From Vicia villosa (Eukaryota > Streptophyta > Magnoliopsida > Fabales > Fabaceae), in contig NC_081185.1 in NCBI RefSeq assembly GCF_029867415.1, forward strand, positions 107,053,055-107,117,054: 64,000 nucleotides of DNA. Reading direction: 5' to 3'. The notes below the pieces were generated by a model. It saw only the letters and a list, made by a program, of their open reading frames with translations, was not told the DNA's origin and searched no databases. Shown piece by piece: positions 11,501 to 26,520 of the stretch; the stretch's first letter is position 1; every line of letters starts with the position of its first letter. The position numbers and the translations under genes are program-made.

Positions 11501-14232
11501 GACTATCATATGCAATTTCTAGGATTTCTTTCCCGTCTCAAAAAAACGTGGGCTATCATATGCATTTTCGGAAATTTCTTTACCTTATCCAAAAACTTGG
11601 ACTATCATATGCAATTTCTGGAATTTCTTTACCTTCTCTAAAAACACGGACTATCATAGGCAAATTCTGGAATTTATTTCCCTTCTCCAAAAACGTGGAC
11701 TATCATATGCAGTTTCTGGAATTTCTTTTCCTTCTCCAAAAGCGTGGACTATCATAGGTAGTTTCTGGTATATCTTTTCCTTTTCCAAAAACATGGACTA
11801 TCTTAGGCAATTTCTGGAATTTATTTCCCTTCTCCAAAAACCTAGACTATGACATGCAATTTCTGAAATTTCTTTCCCTTCTCCAAAAGCGTGGACTATC
11901 ATATGTAGTTTCTGAAATTTCTTTTCCTTCTCCAAAAACATGGACTATCATAGGCAAGTTCTGGAATTTATTTCCCTTCTCCAAAAACCTGGAATATCAC
12001 ATGCAATTTATCAAATTCTTTCCCTTCTCCAAAAGCGTGGACTATCATATGTAGTTTCTGAAATTTCTTTTCCTTCTCCAAAAACATGGACTATCATAGG
12101 CAAGTTCTGGAATTTATTTCCCTTCTCCAAAAACCTGGAATATCACATGCAATTTATCAAATTCTTTCCCTTCTCCAAAAGCGTGGACTATCATATGCAG
12201 TTTCTGGAATTTCTTTTCCTTCTCCAAAAGCGTGGACTATCATATGCAATTTCTGAAATTTCTTTACCTTCCCCAAAAACTTGGACTATCATACGCAATT
12301 TCTTGAATTTCTTTCCCTTTTCCAAAAACATGGACAATCATATGCAGTTTCTGGAATTTCTTTCCCTTCTTTAAAAACATGGACTATCATATGCAATTTC
12401 TGGAATTTCTTTTCCTTTTCCAAAAACGTGGACTGCCATATGCAATTTCTTGAACTTCATTCCCTTCTCCAAAAGCATGGACTATGATACGCAATTTCGG
12501 AAATTTCTTTACCTTTTCCAAAAAGGTGGATTATCATATGCACTGTCTATAATTTCTTTCACTTCTCCAATAGCGTGGACTATAATATGCAATTTCACGA
12601 ATTTCTTTTCCTTCTCCAAATACGTGTACTATCATATGCAATTTCGGAAATTTCTTTACCTTCTCCAAAAACCTGGACTATCATATGCAATTTCTGGTAT
12701 TTACTTCCATTCTCCAAATCCGTGGACTATCACATACAATTTCTTAAATTTTTTCCAAAAGCGTGGACTATCATATACAATTTATGAAATTTCTTTCCCT
12801 TCTCCAAAAACGTGGACTATCATATGCAATTTCTAGAATTTCCTTACCTTCTCTAAAAACGTGGACTATCATATGCAAATTTCTGGAAATTCCTAATCTT
12901 CTCCAAAAATGTGGACTATCATATAAAGTTCCTGGAATTTATTTTCCATCTCCAAAAACGTGGACTATCACATGCAATTTTTCAAATTATTTCCATTCTC
13001 CAAAAGCATGGACTATCATATGCAGTTTCTCGAATTTCTTAACCATCTCCAAAAACGTGGACTATCATATGCAATTTCTGGAATTTGTTTTCCTCCTCCA
13101 AAAACATGGACTATCATATGCAATTTCTGGATTTTCTTTTCATTCTCCAAAAGTATGGACTATCATATGCAATTTCGGAAATTTCTTTACCTTCTCCAAA
13201 AAGGTGGACTATCATATAAAATTTCTAAAATTTCTTTCCCTTCTCTAATAGCGGGGACTATCATATGCAATTTCTGGATTTTCTTTTCCTTCTCCAAAAA
13301 TGTGGACTATCATATGCAATTTCTGGAATTTATTTCCCTTCACCAAAAACGTGGACTATCACATACAATTTATGAAATTTCTTTCCCTTTTCCAAAAGCG
13401 TGGACTATCATATGCAATTTCTGAAATTTCTATACCTTCTCCAAAAACGTGGACTATCATATGCAATTTCCGGATTTTCTTTCCCCTCTCCAAAAATATG
13501 GACTATCATATGCAATTTCTAGAAATTCCTTACCTTTTCCAAAAATGTGTACTATCATATGCAATTTCTGGAATTTATTTCTCTTCTCCACAAACATGGA
13601 CAATCATATGCAATTTCTGGATTTTCTTTATCTTCTTCAAAAATGCTGACTATCACAGGCAATTTCTGGAATTTATTTCCCTTCTCCAAAAACCGTGGAC
13701 AATCATATGCAGTTTCTGGAATTTCTTTTCCATCTCCAAAAACATGGACTATCATAGGCTGTTTCTGGAATTTATTTTCCTTCTCCAAAAGCGTGGACTA
13801 TCATATGCAGTTTCTGGAATTCCTTTTTCTTCTCCAAAAACGCGGACTATCATATGCAATTTCTGAAATTTCTTTATCTTCTCCAAAAACGTCGACTATC
13901 ATATGCAATTTCTTGAATTTCTTTCCCATCTCCAAAAACGTGGACTATCATATGCAAATTCTGGAATTTCATTACTTCTCCAAAAACGCGGACTATCATA
14001 TGCAATTTCTGGAATTTATTTCCCTTCTCCAAAAACGTGGACTATCATATGCAGTTTCTGGAATTTCTTTTCCTTCTCCAAATGCGTGGACTATCATAGG
14101 CAGTTTCTGGAATTTCTTTTCTTCTCCAAAAACGTGGACTATCTTAGGCAATTTCTGGAATTTATTTCCCTTCTCCAAAAACGTGGTCTTTGAAATGCAG
14201 TTTCTGAAATTTATTTCCCTTCTCCAAAAACA
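7686..14232. repeat. ~3.3-kb tandem duplication within satellite
   Basis: Copy A is 7686-11007 and copy B 11008 to about 14232. The offset is 3,322 bp up to about 13140 and 3,225 bp after about 13300. The change is explained by losses in copy B: about 49 bp near 13150 and 48 bp near 13290, relative to 9820-9870 and 10030-10080 in copy A. The start of copy A lies inside the second copy of the 1,617-bp duplication, so the two duplications are nested in time. Confidence 0.85.
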
Positions 14233-15299
14233 TGGACTATCATATGCAGTTTCTGGAATTTCTTTTCCTTCGCCAAAAACGTGGCCTTTCATATGGAATT
14301 TCTGGAATCTATTTCCCTTCTCCAAAAACATGGACTATCATATGCAATTTATGGAATTTCTTTTCCTTCTCCAAAAACGTGGACTATCATATGCAATTTC
14401 TAGAATTTCTTTCCCTTCTCCAAAAGCATGGACTATCATATGCAATTTCGGAAATTTGTTTCCCTTCTCCAATAGCGGGGACTTTCATATGCAATTTCTG
14501 GATTTTCTTTTCCTTCTCCAAAAATGTGAACTATCATATGCAATTTCGGAAACTTTTTACCTTCTCTAAAAACATGGACTATCATATGCAATTTCTGGAT
14601 TTTCTTTCCCTTCTCCAAAAACGTGGACTATCATATGCAATTTCTAGAAATTCCTTACCTTCTCCAAAAATGTGTACTATCATATGCAATTTCTGGAATT
14701 TATTTCTCTTCTCCACAAACATGGACAATCATATGCAATTTCTGGAATTTCTTTATCTTCTTCAAAAATGTTGACTATCACAGGCAATATCGGGAATTTA
14801 TTTCCCTTCTCCAAAAACGTGGACAATCATATGCAGTTTCTGGAATTTCTTTTCCTTCTCCAAAAACATGGACTATCATAGGCCGTTTCTGGAATTTATT
14901 TTCCTTCTCCAAAAACGTGGACTATCATAGGCAATTTCTAGAATTTATTTCCCTTTTCCAAAAACCCGGACTATGACATGTAATTTCTGAAATTTCTTTC
15001 CCTTCTCCAAAATCGTGGACTATCATATGCAGTTTATGGAATTTCTTAACCTTCGCCAAAAACGTGGACTATCATAGGGAATTTCTGGAAACTTATTTCC
15101 CTTCTCCATAAACCTAGACTATCACATGCAATTTCTTAAATTCTTTCCCTACTCCAAAAGTGTGGCTTATCATATGCAGTTTCTAGAATTTTTTTCCTTC
15201 TCCAAAAATATGGACTATCATATGCAATTTCTGAAATTTCTTTACCTTCTCCAAAAACTTGGACTATCATACGCAATTTCTTGAATTTCTTTCCCTTCT

Positions 15300-18200
15300 C
15301 CAAAAACGTGGAATATCATATGCAATTTCTGAAATTTATTTCCCTTCTCCAAAAACGTGGAATATCACATACAATTTCTTAAATTTCTTTCCCTTTCCAA
15401 AAAGGTGGACTATCATATGCAATTTCTGGAATTTATTTTCCTTCTCCAAAAACATTGACTATCACATGCAATTTTTGAAATTATATTTCCTTCTCCAAGA
15501 CCGAGGACTATCATATGCAGCTTTAGGAATTTCTTAACCTTCTCCATAAACGTGAACTATCATATGCAATTTCTGGAATTTGTTTTCCTTCTCCAAAAAC
15601 ATGGTTTATCATATGTAATTTATGGAATTTCTTTTCCTTCTCCAAAAACGTGGACTATCATATGCAATTTATGAAATTTCTTTCCCTTCTCCAATAGCAT
15701 GGACTATCATATGCAATTTCGGAAAATTCTTTACCTTCACCAAAAAGGTGGACTATCATATGCAATTTATAAAATTTCTTTCCCTTCTCCAATAACGTGG
15801 ACTATCATATGCATTTTCTGGAAATTCTTTTCCTTCTCCAAAAACGTGTACTATCATATGCAATTTTGAAAACTTTTTACCTTTTCCAAAAATGTGGACT
15901 ATCACATACAATTTATGAAATTTCTTTCCCTTTTCCAAAAGTGTGGGTTATCATATGCAATTTCTGAAATTTCTATACCTTCTCCAAAAACGTGGACTAT
16001 CATATGCAATTTCTGGATTTTCTTTCCCTTCTCCAAAAACGTGGACTATCATATGCATATTTTGAAATTTTCTTACCTTCTCCAAAAATGTGGACTATCC
16101 TATGCAATTTTTGGAATTTATTTCTCTTCTCCACAAACATGGGCAATCACATGCAATTTCTGGAATTTCTTTAACTTTTCAAAAAACGTATACCATCGTA
16201 GGCAATTTCTGGAATTTAATTCCCTTCTCCAAAAACATGGACTATCACATGCAATTTCTAAATTTTCTTACCCTTCTCCAAAAGCGTGGACTATCATATG
16301 CAGTTTCTGGAATTCCTTTTTCTTCTCCAAAAACGTGGACTATCATATGCAATTTCTGAAATTTCTTTATCTTCTCCAAAAACGTCGACTATCATATGCA
16401 ATTTCTTGAATTTCTTTCCCTTCTCCAAAAACGTGGACTATCATATGCAAATTCTGGAATTTCGTTTCCTTCTCCCAAAACATGGACTATCATATGCAAT
16501 TTCTTAAATTTCTATTCCTTCTCCAAAAACATGGACTATCATATGAATTTCTAGAATTTCTTTCCCTTCTCCACAAGAATGGACTATCATATGCAATATT
16601 AGAAATTTCTTTACCTTCTCAAAAAACTTGGACTATCATATGCAATTTATGGAATTTCTTTACCTTCTCCAAAAACGCGGACTATCATAGGCAATTTCTG
16701 GAATTTATTTCCCTTCTCCAAAAACGTGGACTATCATATGCACTTTCTGGAATTTCTTTTCCTTTTCCAAATGCGTGGACTATCATAGGCAGTTTCTGGA
16801 ATTTCTTTTCTTCTGCAAAAACGTGGACTATCTTAGGCAATTTCTGGAATTTATTTCCCTTCTCCAAAAACGTGGACTATGACATGCAGTTTCTGAAATT
16901 TATTTCCCTTCTCCAAAACGTGGACTATCATATGCAGTTTCTGGAATTTCTTTTCCTTCGCCAAAAACGTGGCCTTTCATACGGAATATCTGGAATTTAT
17001 TTCCCTTCTCCAAAATCATGGACTATCATATGCAATTTATGGAATTTCTTTTCCTTCTCCAAAAAACGTGGACTATCATATGCAATTTCTAGAATTTCTT
17101 TCCCTTCTCCAAAAGCATGGACTACCATATGCAATTTCGGAAATTTCTTTCCCTTCTCCAATAGCGGGGTCTTTCATATGCAATTTATGGATTTTCTTTT
17201 CCTTCTCCAAAAATGTGTACTATCATATGCAATTTCGGAAACTTTTTACCTTCTTTAAAAACGTGGACTATCATATGCAATTTCTGGAATTTATTTCCCT
17301 TCTCCAAAAACATGGACTATCACATACAATTTATGAAATTTCTTTCCCTTTTCCAAAAGCGTGGATTATCATATGCAATTTTTGAAATTTCTATAACTTC
17401 TCCAAAAACGTTGACTATCATATGCAATTTCAGGATTTTCTTTCCCTTCTCCAAAAACGTGGACTATCATATGCAATTTCTAGAAATTCCTTACCTTCTC
17501 TAGAAATGTGTACTATCATATGCAATTTCTGGAATTTATTTCTCTTCTCCATAAACATGGACAATCATATGCAATTTCTGGAATTTCTTTATCTTCTTCA
17601 AAAATGTTAACAATCACAGGCAATTTCTGGAATATATTTCCCTTCTCCAAAAACGTGGACTATCATATGTAGTTTCTGGAATTTCTTTTCCTTCTCCAAA
17701 AACATGGACTATCATAGGCCGTTTCTGGAATTTCTTTTCCTTCTCCAAAAACGTGGACTATCATAGGCAATTTCTGGAGTTTAGTTCCCTTTTCCAAAAA
17801 CCTGGACTATGACATGCAATTTCTGAAATTTCTTTCCCTTCTCCAAAAGCGTGGACTATCATATGAAGTTTATGGAATTTCTTTTCCTCCGCCAAAAACT
17901 TCGACTATCATAGGCAATTTCTGGAATTTATTTCCCATCTCCATAAACCTGGACTATCACATGGAATTACTTAAATTCTTTCCCTTCTCCAAAAGTGTGG
18001 ATTATCATATGCAGTTTCTAGAATTTCTTTCCTTCTCCAAAAACGTGGACTATCATATACAATTTATGAAATTTCTTTCCCGTTTCCAAAAGCGTGGGGT
18101 ATCATATGCAATTTCTGGAAATTCCTTACCTTCTCCAAAAATGTGGACTATCATATGCAATTTCTAGAACTTATTTCTCTTCTCCAAAAATATGGACAAT

Positions 18201-21200
18201 CACATGCAATTTTTGAAATTTCTTTCCCTTCTTCAAAAGCGTGGACTATCATATGCAGTTTCTGAAATTCCTTTTCCTTCTCCAAAAACGTGGACTATCA
18301 TATGCAATTTCTGAAATTTCTTAATCTTTTCCAAAAACATGGACTATCATATGCAATTTCTTGAATTTATTTCCCTTCTCCAAAAACGTGGACTATCATA
18401 TGGAATTTCTGGAATTTCTTTACCTTCTCCAAAAAGGAGGACTATCATATGCAATTTCTAAAATTTCTTTCCCTTCTCCAATAGCGTGGACTATCATATG
18501 CGATTTCTGGAAATTCATTTCCTTCTCCAAAAACGTGTACTATCATATGCAATTTCAAAAACTTTTTACCTTCTCCAAAAACGTGGACTATCACATACAA
18601 TTTATGAAATTTATTTCCCTTTTCCAAAAGCGTGGTATATCATATGCAATTTCTGAAATTTCTATACCTTCTCCAGAAACGTGGACTATCATATGCAATT
18701 TATGGATTTTCTTTCCCTTCTCCAAAAACGTGGACTATCATATGCATATTTTGAAAATTCCTTACCTTCTGCAAAAATGTGGACTATCATATGCAATTTC
18801 TGGAATTTATTTCTCTTCTCCACAAACTTGGACAATCAAATGCAATTTCTGGAATTTCTTTACCTTCTCAAAAACGTAGACTATCGTAGGCAATTTCTAG
18901 AATTTAATCCCCTTCTCCAAAAACATGGACTATCACATGCAATTTCTTAAATTTCTTTCCCTTCTCCAAAAGCGTGGACTATCATATGCAGTTTCTGGAA
19001 TTCCTTTTCCTTCTCCAAAAACGTGGACTATCATATTCAATTTCTGAAATTTCTTTATCTTCTCCAAAAACGTCGACTATCATATGCAATTTCTTGAATT
19101 TCTTTCCCTTCTCCAAAAACATGGACTATCATATGCAATTTCTAGAATTTCGTTTCCTTCTCCAAAAACATGGACTATCATATGCAATTTCAGGAATTTC
19201 TGTTCCTTCTCCAAAAACGTGGACTATCATATGCAATTTTAAGAATTTCTTTCCCTTCTCCAAAAGCATGGACTATCATATGCAAATTCGGAAAATTCTT
19301 TACCTTCTAAAAAAATATGGACTATCATATGAAATTTCTGGAATTTCTTTACCTTCTCCAAAAACGCGGACTATCATAGGCAATTTCTGGAATTTATTTC
19401 CGTTCTCCAAAAACGTGGACTATCATATGCAGTTTGTGGAATTTCTTTTCCTTCTCCAAACGCGTGGACTATCATAGGCAGTTTCTGGAATTTCTTTTCC
19501 TTCTCTTAAAACGTGGACTATCTTAGGCAGTTTCTGGAATTTACTTCCCTTCTCCAAAAACCTGGACTATGACATAAAGTTTCTGAAATTTATTTCCCTT
19601 CGCAAAAAAAATGGACTATCTTATGCAGTTTCTGGAATTTCTTTTCCTTCTCCAAAAACATGGACTATCATAGGCCGTTTCTTGAATTTCTTTTCCTTCT
19701 CCAAAAACGTGGACTATCATATGCAATTTATGAAATTTCTTTCCCTTCTCCAAAAGCATGGACTATCATATGCAATTTCGGAAATTTCGTTACCTTCTCC
19801 AAAAAGGTGGACTATCATATGCAATTTCTAAAATTTCTTTCCCTTCTCCAATAGCGTGGACTATCATATGCAATTTCCTGGAAATTCTTTTCCTTCTCCA
19901 AAAACGTGTACTATCATATGCAATTTCGAAAACTTTTTACCTTCTCCAAAAACGTGGACTATCACATACAATTTATGAAATTTATTTCCCTTTTCCAAAA
20001 GCGTGGGCTATCATATGCAATTTCTGAAATTTCTATACCTTCTCCAAAAACGTGGACTATCACATACAATTTATGAAATTTATTTCCCTTTTCCAAAAGC
20101 GTGGGCTATCATATGCAATTTCTGAAATTTCTATACCTTCTCCAAAAACGTGGACTATCATATGCAATTTTTAAAAATTCCTTACCTTCTCCAAAAATGT
20201 GGACTATCATATGCAATTTCTGGAATTTATTTCTCTTCTCCACAAACATGGACAATCACATGCAATTTCTGGAATTTCTTTACCTTCTCCAAAACGTAGA
20301 CTATCGTAGGCAATTTCTAGAATTTAATTCCCTTCTCCAAAAACATGGACTATCACATGCAATTTCTTAAATTTCTATCCCTTCTCCAAAAGCGTGGACT
20401 ATCATATGCATTTTCTGGAATTCCTTTTCCTTCTACAAAAACGTGGACTATCACATGCAATTTCTTAAATTTCTTTATCTTCTCCAAAAACGTCGACTAT
20501 CATATGCAATTTCTTGAATTTATTTCCCTTCTCCAAAAACGTGGACTATCAGATGCAATTTCTAGGATTTCGTTTCCTTTTCCAAAAACATGGACTATCA
20601 TATGCAATTTCTGGAATTTCTGTTCCTTCTCCAAAAACGTGGACTATCATATGCAATTTCAAGAATTTCTTTCCCTTCTCCAAAAGCATGGACTATCATA
20701 TGCAATTTCGGAAAATTCTTTACCTTCTCAAAAAACATGGACTATCATATGCAATTTCTGGAATTTCTTTACCTTCTCCAAAAACGCGGACTATCATAGG
20801 CAATTTCTGGAATTTATTTCCCTTCTCCAAAAACGTGGACTATCATATGCAGTTTCTGGAATTTCTTTTCCTTCTCCAAACGTGTGGACTATCATAGGCA
20901 GTTTCTGGAATTTCTTTTCCTTCTCCAAAACGAGGACTATCTTAGGCAATTTTTGGAATTTACTTCCCTTCTCCAAAAACCTGGACTATGACATGAAGTT
21001 TCTGAAATTTATTTCCCTTTGCAAAAAACGTGGACTATCATATGCAGTTTCTGGAATTTCTTTTCCTTCTCCAAAAACATGGACTATCATAGGCCGTTTC
21101 TGGAATTTCTTTTCCTTCTCCAAAAACGTGGACTATTATAGGCATTTTCTTGAATTTATTTCCCTTTTCCAAAAACATGGACTATGACATGCAATTTCTG

Positions 21201-24200
21201 AAATTTCTTTCCCTTCTCCAAAAGCGTGGACTATCATATGCAGTTTATGGAATTTCTTTTCCTTCGCCATAAACGTGGACTATCATAGGCAATTTCTGGA
21301 ATTTATTTCCCTTCTCCAAAAACCTGGAGTATCACATGCAATTTCTGAAATTCTTTCCCTTCTCCAAATGTGTGAACTATCATATGCAGTTTCTAGAATT
21401 TCTTTTCCTTCTCCAAAAACGTGGACTATCATATGCAATTTCTGAAATTTCTTTACCTTTTTCCAAAAACTTGGACTATCATACGCAATTTCTTGAATTT
21501 CTTTCCCTTCTCCAAAAACGTGGAATATCATATGCAATTTCTGGAATTTATTTCCATTCTCCAAAAACGTGGAATATCACATACAATTTCTTAAATTTCT
21601 TTCCCTTTCCAAAAAGGTGGACTATCATGCAATTTCTGGAATTTATTTTCCTTCTCCAAAAACATGGACTATCACATGCAATTTTTGAAATTATATTTCC
21701 TTCTCCAAGACCGAGGACTATCATATGCAGCTTTAGGAATTTCTTAACCTTCTCCATAAACGTGAACTATCATATGCAATTTCTTGAATTTGTTTTCCTT
21801 CTCCAAAAACATGGTTTATCATATGTAATTTATGGAATTTCTTTTCCTTCTCCAAAAACGTGGACTATCATATGCAATTTATGAAATTTCTTTCCCTTCT
21901 CCAATAGCATGGACTATCATATGCAATTTCGGAAAATTCTTTACCTTCACCAAAAAGGTGGACTATCATATGCAATTTATAAAATTTCTTTCCCTTCTCC
22001 AATAACGTGGACTATCATATGCATTTTCTGGAAATTCTTTTCCTTCTCCAAAAACGTGTACTATCATATGCAATTTTGAAAACTTTTTACCTTTTCCAAA
22101 AATGTGGACTATCACATACAATTTATGAAATTTCTTTCCCTTTTCCAAAAGTGTGGGTTATCATATGCAATTTCTGAAATTTCTATACCTTCTCCAAAAA
22201 CGTGGACTATCATATGCAATTTCTAGATTTTCTTTCCCTTCTCCAAAAACGTGGACTATCATATGCATATTTTGAAATTTTCTTACCTTCTCCAAAAATG
22301 TGGACTATCATATGCAATTTTTGGAATTTATTTCTCTTCTCCACAAACATGGGCAATCACATGCAATTTCTGGAATTTCTTTAACTTTTCAAAAAACGTA
22401 TACCATCGTAGGCAATTTCTGGAATTTAATTCCCTTCTCCAAAAACATGGACTATCACATGCAATTTCTAAATTTTCTTACCCTTCTCCAAAAGCGTGGA
22501 CTATCATATGCAGTTTCTGGAATTCCTTTTTCTTCTCCAAAAACGTGGACTATCATATGCAATTTCTGAAATTTCTTTATCTTCTCCAAAAACGTCGACT
22601 ATCATATGCAATTTCTTGAATTTCTTTCCCTTCTCCAAAAACGTGGACTATCATATGCAAATTCTGGAATTTCGTTTCCTTCTCCCAAAACATGGACTAT
22701 CATATGCAATTTCTTAAATTTCTATTCCTTCTCCAAAAACATGGACTATCATATGAATTTCTAGAATTTCTTTCCCTTCTCCACAAGAATGGACTATCAT
22801 ATGCAATATTAGAAATTTCTTTACCTTCTCAAAAAACTTGGACTATCATATGCAATTTATGGAATTTCTTTACCTTCTCCAAAAACGCGGACTATCATAG
22901 GCAATTTCTGGAATTTATTTCCCTTCTCCAAAAACGTGGACTATCATATGCACTTTCTGGAATTTCTTTTCCTTTTCCAAATGCGTGGACTATCATAGGC
23001 AGTTTCTGGAATTTCTTTTCTTCTGCAAAAACGTGGACTATCTTAGGCAATTTCTGGAATTTATTTCCCTTCTCCAAAAACGTGGACTATGACATGCAGT
23101 TTCTGAAATTTATTTCCCTTCTCCAAAAACATGGACTATCATATGCAGTTTATGGAATTTCTTTTCCTTCGCCAAAAACGTGGCCTTTCATATGGAATTT
23201 CTGGAATTTATTTCCCTTCTCCAAAATCATGGACTATCATATGCAATTTATGGAATTTCTTTTCCTTCTCCAAAAACGTGGACTATCATATGCAATTTCT
23301 AGAATTTCTTTCCCTTCTCCAAAAGCATGGACTACCATATGCAATTTCGGAAATTTCTTTCCCTTCTCCAATTGCGGGGTCTTTCATATGCAATTTATGG
23401 ATTGTCTTTATCTTCTCCAAAAATGTGTACTATCATATGCAATTTCGGAAACTTTTTACCTTATTTAAAAACGTGGACTATCATATGCAATTTCTGGAAT
23501 TTATTTCCCTTCTCCAAAAACATGGACTATCACATACAATTTATGAAATTTCTTTCCCTTTTCCAAAAGCGTGGATTATCATATGCAATTTTTGAAATTT
23601 CTATAACTTCTCCAAAAACATGGACTATCATATGCAATTTCAGGATTTTCTTTCCCTTCTCCAAAAACGTGGACTATCATATGCAATTTCTAGAAATTCC
23701 TTACCTTCTCCAGAAATGTGTACTATCATATGCAATTTCTGGAATTTATTTCTCTTCTCCACAAACATGGACAATCAAATGCAATTTCTGGAATTTCTTT
23801 ATCTTCTTCAAAAATGTTAACTATCACAGGCAATTTCTGGAATTTATTTCCCTTCTCCAAAAACGTGGACTATCATATGTAGTTTCTGGAATTTCTATTC
23901 CTTCTCCAAAAACATGGACTATCATAGGCCGTTTCTGGAATTTCTTTTCCTTCTCTAAAAACGTGGACTATCATAGGCAATTTCTGGAGTTTAGTTCCCT
24001 TTTCCAAAAGCCTGGACTATGACATGCAATTTCTGAAATTTCTTTCCCTTCTCCAAAAGCGTGGACTATCATATGAAGTTTATGGAATTTCTTTTCCTTC
24101 GCCAAAAACTTCGACTATCATAGGCAATTTCTGGAATTTATTTCCCTTCTCCATAAACCTGGACTATCACATGGAATTTCTTAAATTCTTTCCCTTCTCC

Positions 24201-26520
24201 AAAAGTGTGGATTATCATATGCAGTTTCTAGAATTTCTTTCCTTCTCCAAAAACGTGGACTATCATATACAATTTATGAAATTTCTTTCCCGTTTCCAAA
24301 AGCGTGGGGTATCATATGCAATTTCTGGAAATTCCTTACCTTCTCCAAAAATGTGGACTATCATATGCAATTTCTAGAATTTATTTCTCTTCTCCAAAAA
24401 TATGGACAATCACATGCAATTTTTGAAATTTCTTTCCCTTCTTCAAAAGCGTGGACTATCATATGCAGTTTCTGAAATTCCTTTTCCTTCTCCAAAAACG
24501 GGGACTATCATATGCAGTTTCTGAAATTTCTTTATCTTCTCCAAAAACGTGGACTATCATATGCAATTTCTTGAATTTATTTCCCTTCTCCAAAAACGTG
24601 GACTATCATATGGAATTTCTGGAATTTCTTTTCCTTCTCCAAAAACGTGGACTATCATATGCAATTTATGAAAATTCTTTCCCTTCTCCAAAAGCATGGA
24701 CTATCATATGCAATTTCGGAAATTTCTTTACCTTCTCCAAAAAGGTGGACTATCATATGCAATTTCTAAAATTTCTTTCCCTTCTCCAATAGCGTGGACT
24801 ATCATATGCGATTTCTGGAAATTCATTTCCTTCTCCAAAAACGTGTACTATCATATGCAATTTCAAAAACTTTTTACCTTCTCCAAAAACGTGGACTATC
24901 ACATACAATTTATCAAATTTATTTCCCTTTTCCAAAAGCGTGGTATATCATATGCAATTTCTGAAATTTCTATACCTTCTCCAAAAACGTGGACTATCAT
25001 ATGCAATTTATGGACTTTCTTTCCCTTCTCCAAAAACGTGGACTATCATATGCATATTTTGAAAATTCCTTACCTTCTGCCAAAATGTGGACTATCATAT
25101 GCAATTTCTGGAATTTATTTCTCTTCTCCACAAACATGGACAATCAAATGCAATTTCTGGAATTTCTTTACCTTCTCAAAAACGTAGACTATCGTAGGCA
25201 ATTTCTAGAATTTAATTCCCTTCTCCAAAAACATGGACTATCACATGCAATTTCTTAAATTTCTTTCCCTTCTCCAAAAGCGTGGACTATCATATGCAGT
25301 TTCTGGAATTCCTTTTCCTTCTCCAAAAACGTGGACTATCATATTCAATTTCTGAAATTTCTTTATCTTCTCCAAAAACGTCGACCATCATATGCAATTT
25401 CTTGAATTTCTTTCCCTTCTCCAAAAACATGGACTATCATATGCAATTTCTAGAATTTCGTTTCCTTCTCCAAAAACATGGACTATCATATGCAATTTCA
25501 GGAATTTCTGTTCCTTCTCCAAAAACGTGGACTATCATATGCAATTTTAAGAATTTCTTTCCCTTCTCCAAAAGCATGGACTATCATATGCAATTTCGGA
25601 AAATTCTTTACCTTCTAAAAAAATATGGACTATCATATGAAATTTCTGGAATTTCTTTACCTTCTCCAAAAACGCGGACTATCATAGGCAATTTCTGGAA
25701 TTTATTTCCGTTCTCCAAAAACGTGGACTATCATATGCAGTTTGTGGAATTTCTTTTCCTTCTCCAAACGCGTGGACTATCATAGGCAGTTTCTGGAATT
25801 TCTTTTCCTTCTCTTAAAACGTGGACTATCTTAGGCAGTTTCTGGAATTTACTTCCCTTCTCCAAAAACCTGGACTATGACATAAAGTTTCTGAAATTTA
25901 TTTCCCTTCGCAAAAAACGTGGACTATCTTATGCAGTTTCTGGAATTTCTTTTCCTTCTCCAAAAACATGGACTATCATAGGCCGTTTCTTGAATTTCTT
26001 TTCCTTCTCCAAAAACGTGGACTATCATATGCAATTTATGAAATTTCTTTCCCTTCTCCAAAAGCATGGACTATCATATGCAATTTCGGAAATTTCGTTA
26101 CCTTCTCCAAAAAGGTGGACTAACATATGCAATTTCTAAAATTTCTTTTCCTTCTCCAATAGCGTGGACTATCATATGCAATTTCCTGGAAATTCTTTTA
26201 CCTTCTCCAAAAACGTGTACTATCATATGCAATTTCGAAAACTTTTTACCTTCTCCAAAAACGTGGACTATCACATACAATTTATGAAATTTATTTCCCT
26301 TTTCCAAAAGCGTGGGTTATCATATGCAATTTCTGAAATTTCTATAGCTTCTCCAAAAACGTGGACTATCATATGCAATTTTTGAAAATTCCTTACCTTC
26401 TCCAAAAATGTGGACTATCATATGCAATTTCTGGAATTTATTTCTCTTCTCCACAAACATGGACAATCACATGCAATTTCTGGAATTTCTTTACCTTCTC
26501 CAAAACGTAGACTATCGTAG
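15300..26520. repeat. ~6.2-kb tandem duplication within satellite
   Basis: The stretch from about 15.3 kb matches that from about 21.5 kb at an offset of 6,210 bp (through about 17.8/24.0 kb) and then 6,308 bp (18.4/24.7 kb onwards), a shift of two monomers. Similarity is near-complete; for example the frames at 16482-17258 and 22692-23468 are almost the same. Around 20.3 kb the second copy lacks roughly 0.9 kb and resumes with the equivalent of 21.2 kb at about 26.52 kb. Boundaries were judged by eye and are good to about 100 bp. Confidence 0.8.

Noticed and set aside
13547..14569. Open frame of 340 codons with repeated LSYAISGISFPSPKTW-like segments, and dozens of similar frames over 1.5-34 kb
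   Set aside because: Direct translation of a 49-bp tandem repeat. All three frames give the same 49-residue cycle (147 bp) because 49 is not a multiple of 3, and stops are rare in the consensus. No start context, promoter or codon bias indicates a gene.
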